DNA of 64,000 nt from Phymatolithon calcareum (GCA_977006965.1 OZ345359.1:2976001-3040000); one strand, 5' to 3'; counted from the first letter of the stretch, positions 29,812-41,279 are shown. Notes: generated by a model from the letters alone, not told the origin. Numbers and translations: made by a program.

Positions 29812-32305
29812 TTCGTGTCCAATGAGATCTTGTCTTTCGAATATGATAAAAGAAGCGCTGTACCAGCAGCTATTGGTAATTTCGTGGATATTGGGAAAAG
29901 GTACCACGTGTCCCAAAGTATGCAAAGTCGGCACCTTGCAGAACACTCTACTACATTCAAAATCTCAGTTGCCTTATTCAGAAAAATGTAGTATCTCCTC
30001 AATAGCTTGAACCACTTTGGCCTCATATTTAGTCGGTTAATGTAGACTTCTTTCTCTTCGTCATGAAATTCACGTCAGTTACAGCACTGCTCTTCATCGT
30101 AAATATACGATCTGGATTGACTGAATATCAGGGAAAAAAAGAAAGGTTAGAAAAGAATTTTTGTTTAAAGACGAGTTTCTAGTTTTTGATCGTGCAACGC
30201 GATTCAATGGGGCAGAAAAACCAAACTCTGGTCTCTTTCTGGACCTCGGGGACGGAAATTACTGGTTGCAAGCAGAATATACTTTTCCGCAGCCTGAAAC
30301 ATGGCTAAGAGCTCTTCGAATGCTCGCTTCGTCCAGGCGCTGTCGAGGCCATTTATTACTTCTTAGATGGATCTTTTATACATTGACCGGTGAGCTTGAT
30401 AAGAGTGGAGGTGCTCTTTGGAGGGAATATTCCACATGACCACTTGCTGGCAAGTGCTCTATATCTCCTTGAGTTGAGGAGAAGGTGCGAAGCGAATGAA
30501 ACTTTGGCGTGCGGTCGAGTCGATCTAAAAGCCCCACAATCGTATGAACAATATGCAGGGCGTAGTCATTTGCTACCTACATCTATGTATAAGCGTGAGC
30601 AAAAAGCGCGGAGGGAAAGATTTCCCAGACCTATATCAAGTGTTGCATTCCTAGCTGTGTGTGGCGCCAGGGGTATTGGCATTTGCTGATTCAGATCTGG
30701 CGCTGTTTCTCTCGCGACTTTACGCCTGCACTATGATCTCGTGATGCATGCTAGCCTGAGTAGGTGATCCGTTGAGCCATAAGCTAATCGGATTTTATGG
30801 ATACTTGTGTGATGTTTACGTGTCACTAGAGTGATATATAAGACAGCTAGTTCCTTCTTTTGAGTACAAGAAGGTGGGGAGTTCTTTGAATTTTGGCTCT
30901 ATGCTCGGATCGCCGCACGCGGGTGTTCGCCTGCACGTCCCTTAGACTACGCGAAGTCGAAGTTCTCTCCGCCATTCCTTGCGCACAATCGTCCGCCGTT
31001 CAAGCCAGATCGGTGAGAACCGTGTTCAAGTTCCTCATTCCCTTCTCGTGCGCCGGTTCTTTGGTCGTGGTTCAAGCCATGTTCGCCGCCGAGGGACGTC
31101 GCTGTGTTGACTTCATCTGTCCGTAAGCGTCGAGTCGGTGTCTTAGCTTTTGTCGTCAAGCTTATTCTCCCGTGTACAGCTCTGCCACAGCTTCCATTTC
31201 CTTTCTTCTTCCTTGTCCTCTTCTTTTCTTCCTGTGGTGTTTTCTGCCTCCGGCATTGCACTACACTGTGCACGACGTCCAGTAGCGAAGCGTAGTTTTC
31301 TTCAACTCGGCGTCCGCCGTCTCATGGACCGAGCCTATTGCACAGCTTCTCTATAGCATAGCGTAGCTTCGCATGCCAGGAGGCGCGGTACATGCGTAAG
31401 CACTTATCGAACAAGAGCGAAAATCTTGTCGTGTGGAAGCAGTATAACGCTTTAATTAATATCAAGGTCTTTCTCTGTGTTTTCGATCCTCTACTGATAC
31501 AAAGCCATTCCTTGGTGTTCGAGGTCGAGATCTTCTCCGCTTCCCTGAGCCGTGCTAGTTTCTCAGCTTTTTGATGTACATAACCAAGCCACTGCCAAAG
31601 TCACGCATTCGAGAGCCCCATCGATGAAGACCATTGGGCCGGGGCGGACAAGCTGCCCGCGCTGGAGTATGAAACTGAGTTTATCTAGTTCTTGGGCCGG
31701 TCAGTCCTGATTTAGTAGTTTCTCGGAACTAAACTGAACAACAGCTCTTTCCATCTGAAGCAAACCGACTACGGGATCACGTATCATCATTTTCCGCTGT
31801 TGCAGAACACCACAGGCTACGGGCAGATTGTGAATCGGGCAGTAGCTACAATCTTGTAAAGCTTCTTTTCAAGAAGAGGAAAGAGCAGTGAGCGATTGGA
31901 CTTGGCGTTTAGTGATTCCGCTTCCCGGCCTGCTTGAAAATGTTCTCGTCGGATGTTTTTTAGTTTCGTCACGGTTCGTCTGCCGATCTTGTAGATACGC
32001 ATGATTTGGGCAGTATTTTGGCATGTTCGGAGCTTGCGTCAATCGATCTCGATTCTATTTCTGAATGGCCTTATCCTGAATCGTATTTTACTTTTGGAGT
32101 CGACTGAGACGAGGGATTAATGTGCTTTCGGAATATTCAATAAACTCTGGTACCAAAGGCGGAGAGATGTTGAAAATGTGAAGCCAAAAATTAAAAAACT
32201 GTTTTCGTTAATTTTAATTGAAAACTGGTGGAAAGGGACTGAAGGTAGCACTATTCCGAGGGAAGTTCTATTCATAGTGGCGCGATATCGTGAGTCCCCC
32301 TGTGC
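29812..32305. other. Unassigned region with weak ORFs
   Basis: 30160-30690 holds plus-strand frames of 90-100 codons (for example IPHDHLLASALYLLELRRRC at 30390-30689), possibly a decayed gene. 30840-31380 is pyrimidine-rich and GC-richer; its ORFs on both strands are unconvincing. 31580-32300 shows nothing. Confidence 0.25.
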
Positions 32306-32309
32306 TAAA

Positions 32310-33772
32310 CTATAAAGATTTTATGGCGAAATGGCTACGCTGGCGCCCCCCTTGAGATTGTCCAGCCGATAAAAGAGTGTGACACACTAACATGCACACA
32401 TCATACGTTGCTTTAGGTTTTGCTTTGACTACTTCGATGAGATTTCTGCTGTTTGATGCTAATGCCATGTCGTCCACAACCACGGCTATGATGATGAACT
32501 CCTGAGTTTTTCGGAAGATGTACAGCGGCTCGTCGAAGTTTAACATGAGAAATCTCCAACCGTGTAACAAGTCGTAGAGTGCTGAGCTCCAGATATTTCC
32601 AGCCTGCTTGATTCCATAAGATTCCTTTTGGAGATGGCAAAAAACACCGGCTTTGATTCAACTCTCGACGAGTCTGTAGGCTGTGTCTTGAAGATAGGAA
32701 CATCTATCTGACCGTGCAAGTTAGTGTTGGAGACATTTCCTCCTTCATGAGAGCTTCACTGGCGACAAGAGCGAACAGCAATCGAATGGATTCATGAGAT
32801 ACTACAGGGGCGTACATAGTGTCATGGTCGAAGTCAACGTACGCTTCCTGATAATCTCCACGAGCGCTGACTCTTGCTTTGCACATGTACCGCTTTCCTT
32901 CAGGGTCGATTGATTGGCTTTGAAAAACCAAATGTACTGCAGCATGTTCATGTCCAGCCTGGGTAAGACATATGTCGATGGCTCTCTTTTGATGTGAGCC
33001 TTGTACTCGCGATCGATAGCGTCTGCCCAATGCATGGTTTGCCATTCTTCTCCGAACGACCGCGGCATGCGTCCCTCGGATAGCGCATGCGGATGGGCTA
33101 GGTTTGTGTTCTCACGATGCAATGCGGATAAACAATGAACAAGATGCGCTTCGGCTGTGTGATTGTCCTCGGTTTCTTTTTCTTCGACCGATGCTTGTCA
33201 TAATAATCCGTCAAGAAGATTCGATGTTCTGGAAAGAGGACTGTCGTTAAAAACTCTGAAATCTCTGCGGCGAACGCCGTTGACGATCTTACTGTACGGG
33301 ATGAACACACGAATAAAGCTGTTGCTGCTGTCCATCCCGACAAATCGTGCCGGCTCCGGACGTGGCAATAGCTTCTTCCTCGCGACAGTTTGGGAGCGGT
33401 AGATGCAGATCCAGCTTGCCCATACTGCAAGACGCTCGTGAAATCGATGTCAGCGACCGAGCGCCACTTGAAAATGGGCAGATAACGATTTAATCGACTT
33501 GAAGGCAAGCAGTTTCGGAACCAGCTCGCATACTCGAGCGTCTCTCCCCAGACTTCATTGGAAATGTCACCGTCGAACATGAGCACTCTTGCTCCAGCCC
33601 AATGCTTTTGGACTAGACGTTTGGCAGTTCCATTACTTTCGGGAGCATACGCTGGTGAAAGGCCCAGACGAATTCGCGCTTTATTGCAGAACTGAGCGAC
33701 AATTTTTGAGACGTACTCTCCCGCTTTGTGCAGTCGAAATATTTTGACGCTCCGTTTAGAGTCTACACTCAC
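32310..33772 (-). pseudogene. Ty1/copia-type pol fragment (integrase and RT parts)
   Basis: Minus-strand frames from 33772 down read the end of a copia integrase core (YAPESNGTAKRLVQKHW, NEVWGETLEYASWFRNCLPS), then the RT N-terminus (EEWQTMHWADAIDREYKAHI, and in the next frame GKRYMCKARVSARGDYQEAY, MYAPVVSHESIRLLFALVAS), and an RT active-site segment IIAVVVDDMALAS (usual form YVDDM). Frames shift at least three times. Gag, protease, RNase H and LTRs are not seen, so the piece is truncated at both ends and inactive. The integrase side abuts a helicase-element relic. Confidence 0.8.
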
Positions 33773-33799
33773 AAGATGCGGTTTCGTTAGTCAAAGGAA

Positions 33800-34170
33800 A
33801 CGACTGAACAGAAGATCGCAATTGAGCTGGGTTATATTCAGGTGGCAATTAGGATGTATCCATGTCGATCTGACTCAGAGGGAGCATTAATAACAGAGAG
33901 ACCCAGTCGAATCTCTTTCTTTAGTGACTATTTTTCTTCATCCAACTGCATTCTGTTGGTTAGTTCGCATCCTGAAACTCGAAAGGATGGCTTTTCTCTG
34001 AAACAATGCTCAGCACCCAAAATGAATGTATTAGCTTCCAGCTCGCCACGACCACATAATTCGGCAAGATCGGTTCCTAGGGCAGTGGCTCCTGCAACAT
34101 TTAACAAAGGAAACTCAAGCTCCAAAGAAACTTACAGGCCAGTTTTGCTTCTGTCTCACGCTTAATAAAT
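33800..34170 (-). pseudogene. Helicase element relic, OrsD-side fragment
   Basis: 33800-33870 matches 9600-9680 and 50220-50300 (GACTGAACAGAAGATCG, GGTGGCAATTAG). The minus-strand frame at 33928-34125 (LNVAGATALGTDLAELCGRG) looks coding but its match to the other copies is weak. This is an old, diverged piece of the middle region. Confidence 0.35.
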
Positions 34171-35189
34171 GTTCAAATTAGCGCATAAAAACTGGGACAA
34201 AGTAGCATGCGGTGTTGACACCCTCAACAGTATTATGAAAAGATTCACACAGACCTCTACAAATAAGAAATACGCAGCTCAAGCGATTGTCGTGATACCA
34301 TAGAGATCTGACTAAGCAATCTCAAAACTCTCGATGTTCGTGGAATGCGTATTAAAAATACTCGACTTTCTCGAACTTAGAAGAAATCCTGCTTTGTCAA
34401 ATACCTCAAACTATGAGCTAGAGCAGTCAGGGTGGTGAAATAGCAGTCTTAGTTTAAACCTTTACTGGTGGTCTCTTCTTATCTCCATTAGAGCCTCTAT
34501 CGGACACAGGACTCGAATTTTCCACGGCGGTTTTCGCCATATTGTCCGAAAACACACTTGTAGAAAAATTCTTCTGCTGCCTCGATAGAATCTTTTTGTA
34601 AATGGCGACACAGATAGAGAATAAGCCTATTTCAACATAACTAGACTCTTACAGATTCTAATTTGTCCGTACCACTTCTACTAAAATGCCTACTCTTCGT
34701 CTTAGCTCTGAGTCTAAGTACTGGCTGTTTAAATCCCACGGTCATATTCGACGTGGGTTCTTTGGGCAAACAGGTCGGATCAATTCAACTTAAATGCACC
34801 TCTACCGCGCTGATGTTGGCGGAGAGTAGTACGTAAAAGACTACTGAGAATCACCTGGAACGAGAAGCACCAGATTGAAATTTCGTTCAAGTTAAGAGAC
34901 GAGGTCTTCCGGAGAGAAATGATTGAACTTAGCCGAAGATAAAAAGAAAGCTCTGAACATATCGGAGGAGCATGCAGCGTTCCACTCCAACGTAACGAAG
35001 CGAACTTGGACATAGAGTCCCAAGAAATCATCGCAAATCAGTGACTAGCGCACCCCTTGAGCGTATTGCGCCAGGAAACAAATGGCACCAGAAGCTAAAA
35101 TGGAAGTCGCTCAGACTCCAGAATTGGTTGTGCGAAAGGGCACAATGAAATATAGCTCGAGATAATCTGTTAGTTGGGATGTGATACGA
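34171..35189 (-). pseudogene. Mostly featureless; short LINE relic at about 34480-34620
   Basis: The minus strand at 34480-34620 reads DSIEAAEEFFYKCVFGQYGE, matching the RT C-terminal segment SAEGLFYKNVFGKYAEHRRD of the LINE at 44.5-46.5 kb. The remainder, including a 34780-35031 ORF, is not assignable. Confidence 0.5.
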
Positions 35190-35427
35190 AGTCTCGCTAA
35201 GCAGCTCGCCTATTGCAGCATCAGAGAGAGATTTTTTACTTCCATGGTGGATCTAACTTTTTCTTCTGACACTCAAAGATTACAACACGTTAGAAAGTTC
35301 TCGATACCACATCTAAGACAGCCCTTACTGTGATCAGGGGCTTGGTTTTCAATGAATTATACAGAAACGGTTATAATTGCAACACATGGTACAGAGTTTT
35401 TTTCGCCTAACTATTGTAGACGATATC

Positions 35428-35440
35428 CTTGCAAGTCAAC
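35428..35440. repeat. Target site duplication of the LINE at 35441, left copy
   Basis: CTTGCAAGTCAAC, repeated exactly at 36589-36601. Confidence 0.9.
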
Positions 35441-36588
35441 ATTATTTGCTGATGATTTTCTTCTTCAGGCTAAGAATGCAAAAGGGTTGCAAAACTATTG
35501 GACATAGCCACGAAGTGGGCAGGCGAGAACTCCATGAACTGGAACACAAAGCCAGGAAAGAGTGAGGTGCTTAAGTACAAAGGCCTCCCAAAGAAAAAAA
35601 TTTCCTTCCAGGAAGAGAGCTGCACCAGGCCTGAAGACTTTCATACCTGGGGATCAGTATGAACAACAACGGAGTCACGAACGATACAGCAATTGCAAGA
35701 GTTCGAAATGCGGTGGGATGTATACGCAAACTCCGCCAAATAGGCGTGAACGTCAGAGGATTACAGCCAGCCACTTGCATCAGGATTTTTAAATCATTGA
35801 TTTGCCCAAATGGGAGTATGCCATTCATCTGACCCCGATCACCAAACGTCTGTTATCGGCAATCGAAGTAGCAGAAGGTCTTTTCTTCAGGTATGTTTTC
35901 GGAAAATATGCCGAACATCGAAGGGAGCGGATGCGAGTGCTCTGCCGACTCGCCAGCCCACAGATGAGGAGAGCGCACCAGGCTGAAAGGTTCGCCTTAA
36001 GCCTGGTAAGACGGAAGAAGTACCTTGAGCTCGCAGAAGAATACCAACGAAGAGAAGAAGACCTGGAAGATGTGTCAAAGGATATTGGACATCTTAGAGA
36101 AGAGAAGCACCTCAAAGAAGCTCTAAAACAAGCGAAAGACGGTACGGTATCAAAAAGAGGACGCATACGGGAAGCTGCAAAAATATGGACGTTGGAAGAA
36201 GAGAGACGCACAGTTAAAATAAGGTCGACAAGCCGAATGAACTACCAGGAATGTTACGTATAAGGGACAGAACGGCGCGGTTGAGATGCCTGAGATTTCT
36301 TCTCAACAGAGCTCCTTTGTGGAGAAAATCCGTTTTAGCGAAGTACTTTGGACTCGGATCTGTGGTTGAGCTCTTTGTGCTCCAACGCACACTACGGTGC
36401 ATGAAGATGGACCAAGAAACAGAATACGAATGCGAACGACTCACTCGAGCCGTCACAGAGAGCGAGACTCGGATTAAGGAGATATTAGGAGGCTAGTAGA
36501 GAGATGAATGTGGATTATAGCGAGAAGCTGCCCTGTTAATCAAATTGAGGTTTTGGGAGCTTCTAAAATAAATCAACATATAACCCCC
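35441..36588 (+). mobile_element. 5'-truncated LINE, subfamily A
   Basis: A plus-strand copy of the 3' 1.15 kb of the LINE at 23.9-29.3 kb, flanked by 13-bp duplications. It starts inside the RT, just at the catalytic DD segment (ADDFLLQAKNAKGLQ, shifted), and ends with GAGGTTTTGGGAGCTT, AAAATAAATCAACATAT and a C-run. The main frame 35802-36263 reads EYAIHLTPITKRLLSAIEVA to the charged C-terminus; a second frame (36251-36496) holds the last 80 residues. Single-base shifts near 35640, 35800 and 36230 kill it. It retains a TTA codon where the full-length copy has a TGA stop. Confidence 0.92.
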
Positions 36589-36601
36589 CTTGCAAGTCAA
36601 C
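36589..36601. repeat. Target site duplication of the LINE at 35441, right copy
   Basis: CTTGCAAGTCAAC, exact match to 35428-35440. Confidence 0.9.
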
Positions 36602-37330
36602 TTCCTTTCTAGTGGCACAGGCGCAGGCTATATGATAGATCCACAACCTATGCGTTGACACTCGCGATAGCTCTCGTGCGGTAAGTCGCTTAGAAGATGC
36701 CACATAGCTACTCGCAGAACTCAACGGCAACACACGAGCTATCCCGAGTGCTTAGAGTGATTCCCGGTGGATCCAGGTGCCACGAAATATAAGTAGAAGA
36801 CCGTAGGATATACCAGACAAAAAACGAGAGTTGCGAAGCCAGCACTACATTTGCGGGCTGAACACTGCAGAATGTACTGAATATATAGGGGGCGCTACGC
36901 TGTTCTTGGATTACATTTAAATTCTTCTGTTACGAGTGCGTCTGCGCAGCATAGTCTCGGAGGTAACTCTGGAAAACATCCTCACCTTGCACTCGTACTC
37001 TGAATGAACTCAAATCTTACATTTCTAAGTAAGAAGTCTCCCATTGGAGTGCAAAGTTTCCGAAACTGAGAGCAAATTCATTCCTCAGACGGCCGTAGAG
37101 CATCTTACTGTTACATTGACACCTCACAAGCACCTGTATTCGACTCTCAATGGAGCATGATGACATCATGCTCTAGGTGCGATGCTTTGTCCCAAGGGCC
37201 TTCCAAGAATTAGGCCAGAGAGCCCGAAAGAGAGCGTGTAGAGGTTTCGAAATCTGTCTCGAAGCTTGTCCGCCCTTCTGAAGAGCATGTACGTTTCGCG
37301 ATGAAGACTGGCAAAGATAAGCATTTCTGG

Positions 37331-37600
37331 AAGGACTCGCGTTACTGATACTGCTTGCGGCGAGACCTCAGGCAGTCGATCCGGAGGTGCAGCGACATGC
37401 GCAGTTGTGGTTTCAACACATAAGATCCACAGCAGTGATGTTTGCTACTGGGATATTCTTACTGGAATTGATTCCGAAGACGTTCGAGGTGTGATTCTTG
37501 CCGGAAGTTGTCGTTATCTTAAAAGATTCTGCCTATCAGCCGAAAGAGAGCACTCTTGACAACAAGTTGTAAGCATCAAATACGAGTTGTTTTGTCTCCT
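37331..37600 (+). pseudogene. Helicase element relic (copy G)
   Basis: The plus strand reads IRSTAVMFAT, then GIDSEDVRGVILAGSCRYLK and RFCLSAER, matching the motif V segment of other copies (RSTVVMVA, GIDAKDVQGVIFAGSCPSLA, RFRQVGRK). Only this block survives, next to R1. Confidence 0.55.
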
Positions 37601-38639
37601 ACATGCAGAACTCCTGAGTACATGCTCGCTGTAGAATGCGGGTTTCTCTTCGGCGAACTCTTCCGTCGATGGTCTGTTGATGATGGGTATACCCTCGTTT
37701 GCTTGCAGTGTCAAGCCGAGGAGCGCTCACGAAACGAATACCTATAACAACGTGACCGCTTCTTCAATACCAGTAAATCTCTCAAGTGCCTCTATCGAAG
37801 GTGCTTCTCATGTGCGGACTGTACCTGTGCCGTATTCGAGTTCCGTCTCTTCAGTGCTACAGTCCTTTTTCGTTCCTCGTCTCTGCAAGATTTATCGGGC
37901 AGTTGTCTATGCACTCTCCGTCGCTTACCGTGGGCCATGTTAGTTCGGAGAGCTATCTGACTTCCTCAAATGGATGTCCGCTTACCTGTCCATAGTGTCA
38001 TCTTCAATCTAGTGTGTTGTCTCTGTTTAGTACTTAAGCTCGTCGAGCAAGCTCAGAAGGCCGGGAACGGAACATCGACAGCCACATCGATCATCGACCA
38101 ACAACTATCATCCATCGTGGACCGGTAGATCGGTTCGTCGGCCAACAATGGCCAAGTAAACCTTCTTCTTGGCTCCAATCCTAACACGATCCACGCCCAC
38201 ACGGCCAGCGCAATTGCGACGCCTAGTGTTACAGCTTCTACATTCGCTTTGTGTATCAAAATCTTTACCTATCGACTCTCTTCGGCACCTGTCCCGACTT
38301 GGATTGTTTCTTTCTTATGTAAATAATCATTTCCGAAGCTGCTGAGTTTTTTGACGTCGATAGAAGCAGACCTCGGTTTTTTCCGTAATCTGGAGTCCAA
38401 TAGGTAGAGAATTACATAAGAATGAGCAATATTTATGCTTACAAGCATCGAAAAACATTCCGCATGGTGCCCCTGGCAGAAGACAGGGACATGTCTCGTG
38501 CCATTGGGTAGACAGGGATGGTGCGCAATCAGTTACAATTCGCAGCAATTCGATCCAACTGAGTTCCGATGAATAATTTTAATTCGAATTGTTGGTAGAT
38601 TGTACGAGAGTGTATTGGTCAATGAGCGAGACAGCATAG
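37601..38639. other. No recognisable gene
   Basis: Short ORFs on both strands (37556-37747, 37677-37943, 38053-38259, 38327-38548) without recognisable features. Confidence 0.35.
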
Positions 38640-39154
38640 TTGTCAGAAATAGCGATCACATCAAATGTATCATGCGTAGTACGTGGTATTTGGTTGTCGG
38701 TAGAGCCTAATTTGATTATAGAACTCGGGCTAGTAAAAGCTTACGGTACGAACGATTCTACCTACAGTTACAACGTTCTTGAATTAAACATTCCATTTGA
38801 TCGTTCTGTTCCACTGCCAGCTGGCTAGCTTCTACATCGCCCCTGAACCTTGAACTACTCAAGATTGGACATTTGAATCAAGTGTGGTTATTCAACGTGG
38901 GGAAGCGAGCTCCATGTCTGACGACGCAAAACAAGCATGTACAAGGCTGATACTGCGACAGAGAGAAAACAGGCCTGAAAATGATACGTCTGGTCCGGAG
39001 GAGCCAAAACCTATGGCTCAACGCCGCAAGAAAAAAAAGCCGAATGTCATACTACGAGGGGCACGGAACTACATGAGTACCGATTTCATATACGGTTGTT
39101 TGCCGATGTGGAACATCTTTCGTCCATGGCTAAGTATATTTTGCTTGATCACAG
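38640..39154 (+). CDS. 5' part of an unknown ORF, interrupted by the SINE
   Basis: Near the insertion the plus frame reads YRFHIRLFADVEHLSSMAKY and ILLD, entering the target site TTGCTTGATC. Beyond the SINE the same frame continues RSKGTSPIVFESMLFLKDNR through IAQLT to a stop at 39558. Further upstream the frame is less sure: 38640-38828 and 38884-39180 are open in other frames (basic stretch AQRRKKKKPNV). No domain is recognised. The SINE landed inside an open frame, coding when inserted or already decayed. Confidence 0.4.
39141..39154. repeat. SINE target site duplication, left copy
   Basis: TTGCTTGATCACAG; the partner at 39400-39413 is TTGCTTGATCGCAG (13 of 14 identical). Confidence 0.85.
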
Positions 39155-39223
39155 GGGGGATATATGTTGATTTATTTTAAAAGCTCCCAAGGCCTCTCTT
39201 GAAGAGTAAGAGTAAAGATTCAT

Positions 39224-39277
39224 TGGACCATGGGGGGATTGAACCCCCGACCTTCCGTATGCAAAACGGACGCGCTT
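39224..39277 (-). tRNA. tRNA-Ala(UGC)-like 3' half (inside SINE)
   Basis: The minus strand reads AGCGCG, a perfect 5-bp anticodon stem (TCCGT / ACGGA) with loop TTTGCAT (anticodon TGC), variable loop AGGTC, T arm GGGGGTTCAATCCCCC and ATGGTCCA, which resembles the 3' acceptor strand plus discriminator base. The 5' acceptor and most of the D arm are absent, replaced by the 5S-like unit. Not a functional tRNA gene. Confidence 0.85.
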
Positions 39278-39281
39278 AAAA

Positions 39282-39399
39282 CGAAGGACACTGGGGATTC
39301 CCGAGTGATCCCTCACCTCAGTACTAATCCAGCCTGTCGAACCTTATCTTGCAAGTTCGGAATGGGTTTGCGAGCATGTTTCTGAAGTATGGTCCTTCG
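39282..39399 (-). rRNA. 5S rRNA-like sequence, full length (SINE head)
   Basis: A 118-nt minus-strand sequence. Its ends pair as 5S helix I (CGAAGGAC / GTCCTTCG). It has CCATACTTC near the 5' end, AACCCATTCCGAACTTG (loop B/C region), then CTGGATTAGTACTGAGGTGA and TCGGGAATCCCCAGTGT, which are typical eukaryotic 5S landmarks. It is followed by TTTT, as in a 5S gene terminator, but it joins a tRNA piece and a LINE tail within one target duplication, so it is a SINE head rather than a 5S locus. Confidence 0.88.
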
Positions 39400-39558
39400 T
39401 TGCTTGATCGCAGCAAAGGTACGTCTCCTATTGTGTTCGAATCGATGCTTTTCCTCAAAGACAACCGCTGTTATTGGGACGGGCACACTGTGAAGAAGCT
39501 CGTTGTACAGGCTATTGGAGAAGACGAAAGTTCTGTATACATAGCGCAGTTAACTTGA
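39400..39558 (+). CDS. 3' part of the ORF split by the SINE
   Basis: Continues the 38640-39154 frame: RSKGTSPIVFESMLFLKDNR, then WDGHTVKKLVVQAIGEDESS and IAQLT, stop at 39556-39558. A further frame to 39704 (ADNLTEQLNCLIALLTAMST) may be a continuation with a shift. Function is unknown. Confidence 0.4.
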   Translation: MLDRSKGTSPIVFESMLFLKDNRCYWDGHTVKKLVVQAIGEDESSVYIAQLT

Positions 39559-39719
39559 CTATTGCAGGAAGTATTCAAATTGCCATCCGAGTTGCTGACA
39601 ACCTCACTGAGCAATTGAATTGTTTAATTGCTTTACTAACGGCAATGTCGACCTATGAGATTGGGAACACACCTGGCGGTAGATCTCGTCATTCACGTGA
39701 GTAGGAATGAAGAAAATCC

Positions 39720-41275
39720 AAACTAAATGCAAGAAATATTTTTGACACGTTCAAACGCACAGCAGATGCTCCTAATAGCTTTTTGACTGCTTAGTGCGCA
39801 TGAAAAGGCTCCATTCCGCTGAAAGTGTTTCAAGATAGAGTGGGAAGGATCTCCCATTCGCAGATATTTCGCCACCGAATGGACAGAAAATTTTCACGGA
39901 TTGTGCCACGTCTCATCAAAAGTGTGTAGATAATATGAGCTTTTTAGACGTAAATCCTTCTTCTGCAAGTCTAGCACCCAGACAGATTATGACACCCTTC
40001 TACTCATGTCCTGGGAGGGTCTCCTCCGAAAAAGATCAAAGATGAGCCTTTAAGCTTTGGATGGTTTACAATTAATGATTGAGAAAGCCATCCGAAGCAC
40101 GAGGCACTAGTGTCATCCACATACAGCTTTTTCAGCACTGTCTTCTGTTCTCTGTACACCTACGGATCTTAGATCTGTGCGACTAGAAAGGAGGGTGACT
40201 CACAAAGATATATTTCCCGCATAGAGAGGCAGCTTTCAAAAAAAGCCCCTCCAATATCCCTCGATTGACCTCCAGATAGTTTATTCGTTGTAGCAAAAAG
40301 CAATACCATCTGGCATATGTGCTCATTTTTTTACATACTTCTAAAATAAGATTTCAAGCTATCAGGGCTGCTTTTCAATCTTTAGTACGAACCGGGGACA
40401 TAGTGCGTAGTAAATGTTTACGACACACTATCTTTCCGGCTCGTATGTAGGGCATGTCAAGTCCACTAGTGAGTCAGAAGTGTTCAAGCAGATATATAGA
40501 ATGCGTTTGAGAGCAGCCAGCTCCACCACCGTTGTGAAACTAATGTAAGCGAGAAGTGTTTGTTGGACATCAGCCTTCATCTTCTCAATACTGTCGAGCC
40601 ATCACTTTTATCGATTTCCTATTTGCAAACTACCTAGTAAAGATTTGTTTCAGCTTTCTATGTGAAGCGATTTTGAGCCTTAGATCTTTGTGAAACAAAG
40701 AGGCTCTCCCGACTCGAGATTGGCGTATGCAAGGCTCTTTTTCTCATTAACCTATTTTTGAGCCCAAAATACACTGCTCTTGTCTCCGCGTCTACCACTC
40801 GACATGTAATAGATCATTGATCAAATTTCGAGACTCATTCAAAGTTGTGGCAGTGAAGAAGACAGCTTTACGAAACACAGTTCTGAGCCTGTCAAGCATC
40901 TAAACTTCTTTTACTCACCGAAAGCTTCTGATATTGAATGTATTTTCATTTTCTACTGCTTTCTCGGCCTGGAAGATATTCTGGAAAGTACTGTGTGTCG
41001 ATTTATTGTTAGATCTCCAGTAACCTCTATTCTGAGTAGTTGGATAACTTGCTGAGAGGATCCCTACACAAACGTGATTTGACTACTCACTAGATCTTTC
41101 AGTCCTTAGGTGAGCACGGAAGCTGTATTTGAACGTGTATGGGAAATTTTTCAATTGCGGGAGAGGCAGGTAAAAAGCCATGCAAATAATTGGGGACGCA
41201 ACGCATCGTAGTCGATAAAGAGGAGCCTTTTCATAATTTTTCTTCCCCACCGGGAAAAATAAACAGCAGCGTGAA
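39720..41275. other. AT-rich spacer, no gene seen
   Basis: No protein-like frame and no recognised repeat across about 1.5 kb. Confidence 0.5.
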
Positions 41276-41279
41276 CGGA

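Larger units (their letters stand above)
35190..37330. repeat. Dispersed repeat R1, copy split by a LINE
   Basis: 35190-35440 matches 12480-12730, and 36589-37330 continues the same alignment to about 13260. The break coincides exactly with a LINE insertion. R1 is therefore older than this LINE. Confidence 0.75.
39155..39399 (-). mobile_element. Composite SINE: 5S rRNA head, tRNA-Ala half, LINE tail
   Basis: A 245-bp minus-strand unit bounded exactly by a 14-bp target duplication. From its 5' end it has a complete 5S rRNA-like sequence (39399-39282), a TTTT linker, the 3' half of a tRNA-Ala(UGC)-like sequence (39277-39224), a 25-bp unique linker and a tail (39200-39155). The tail, CTTGGGAGCTTTTAAAATAA then ATCAACATATAT and a C-run, matches the 3' ends of the LINEs at 36540-36588 and 62935-62980. 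It has no coding capacity. It would be transcribed by pol III from the 5S internal promoter and moved by the LINE enzymes. Confidence 0.88.

Noticed and set aside
30893-31356. Overlapping ORFs on both strands as a gene
   Set aside because: Low-complexity, pyrimidine-rich sequence; no frame looks better than its complement.
39224-39277. Functional tRNA-Ala gene
   Set aside because: The 5' acceptor strand and D arm are missing, and the piece lies inside a unit bounded by a target duplication.
39282-39399. Genuine 5S rRNA locus
   Set aside because: It is fused to a tRNA fragment and a LINE tail and precisely bounded by a 14-bp duplication, so it is a SINE head.
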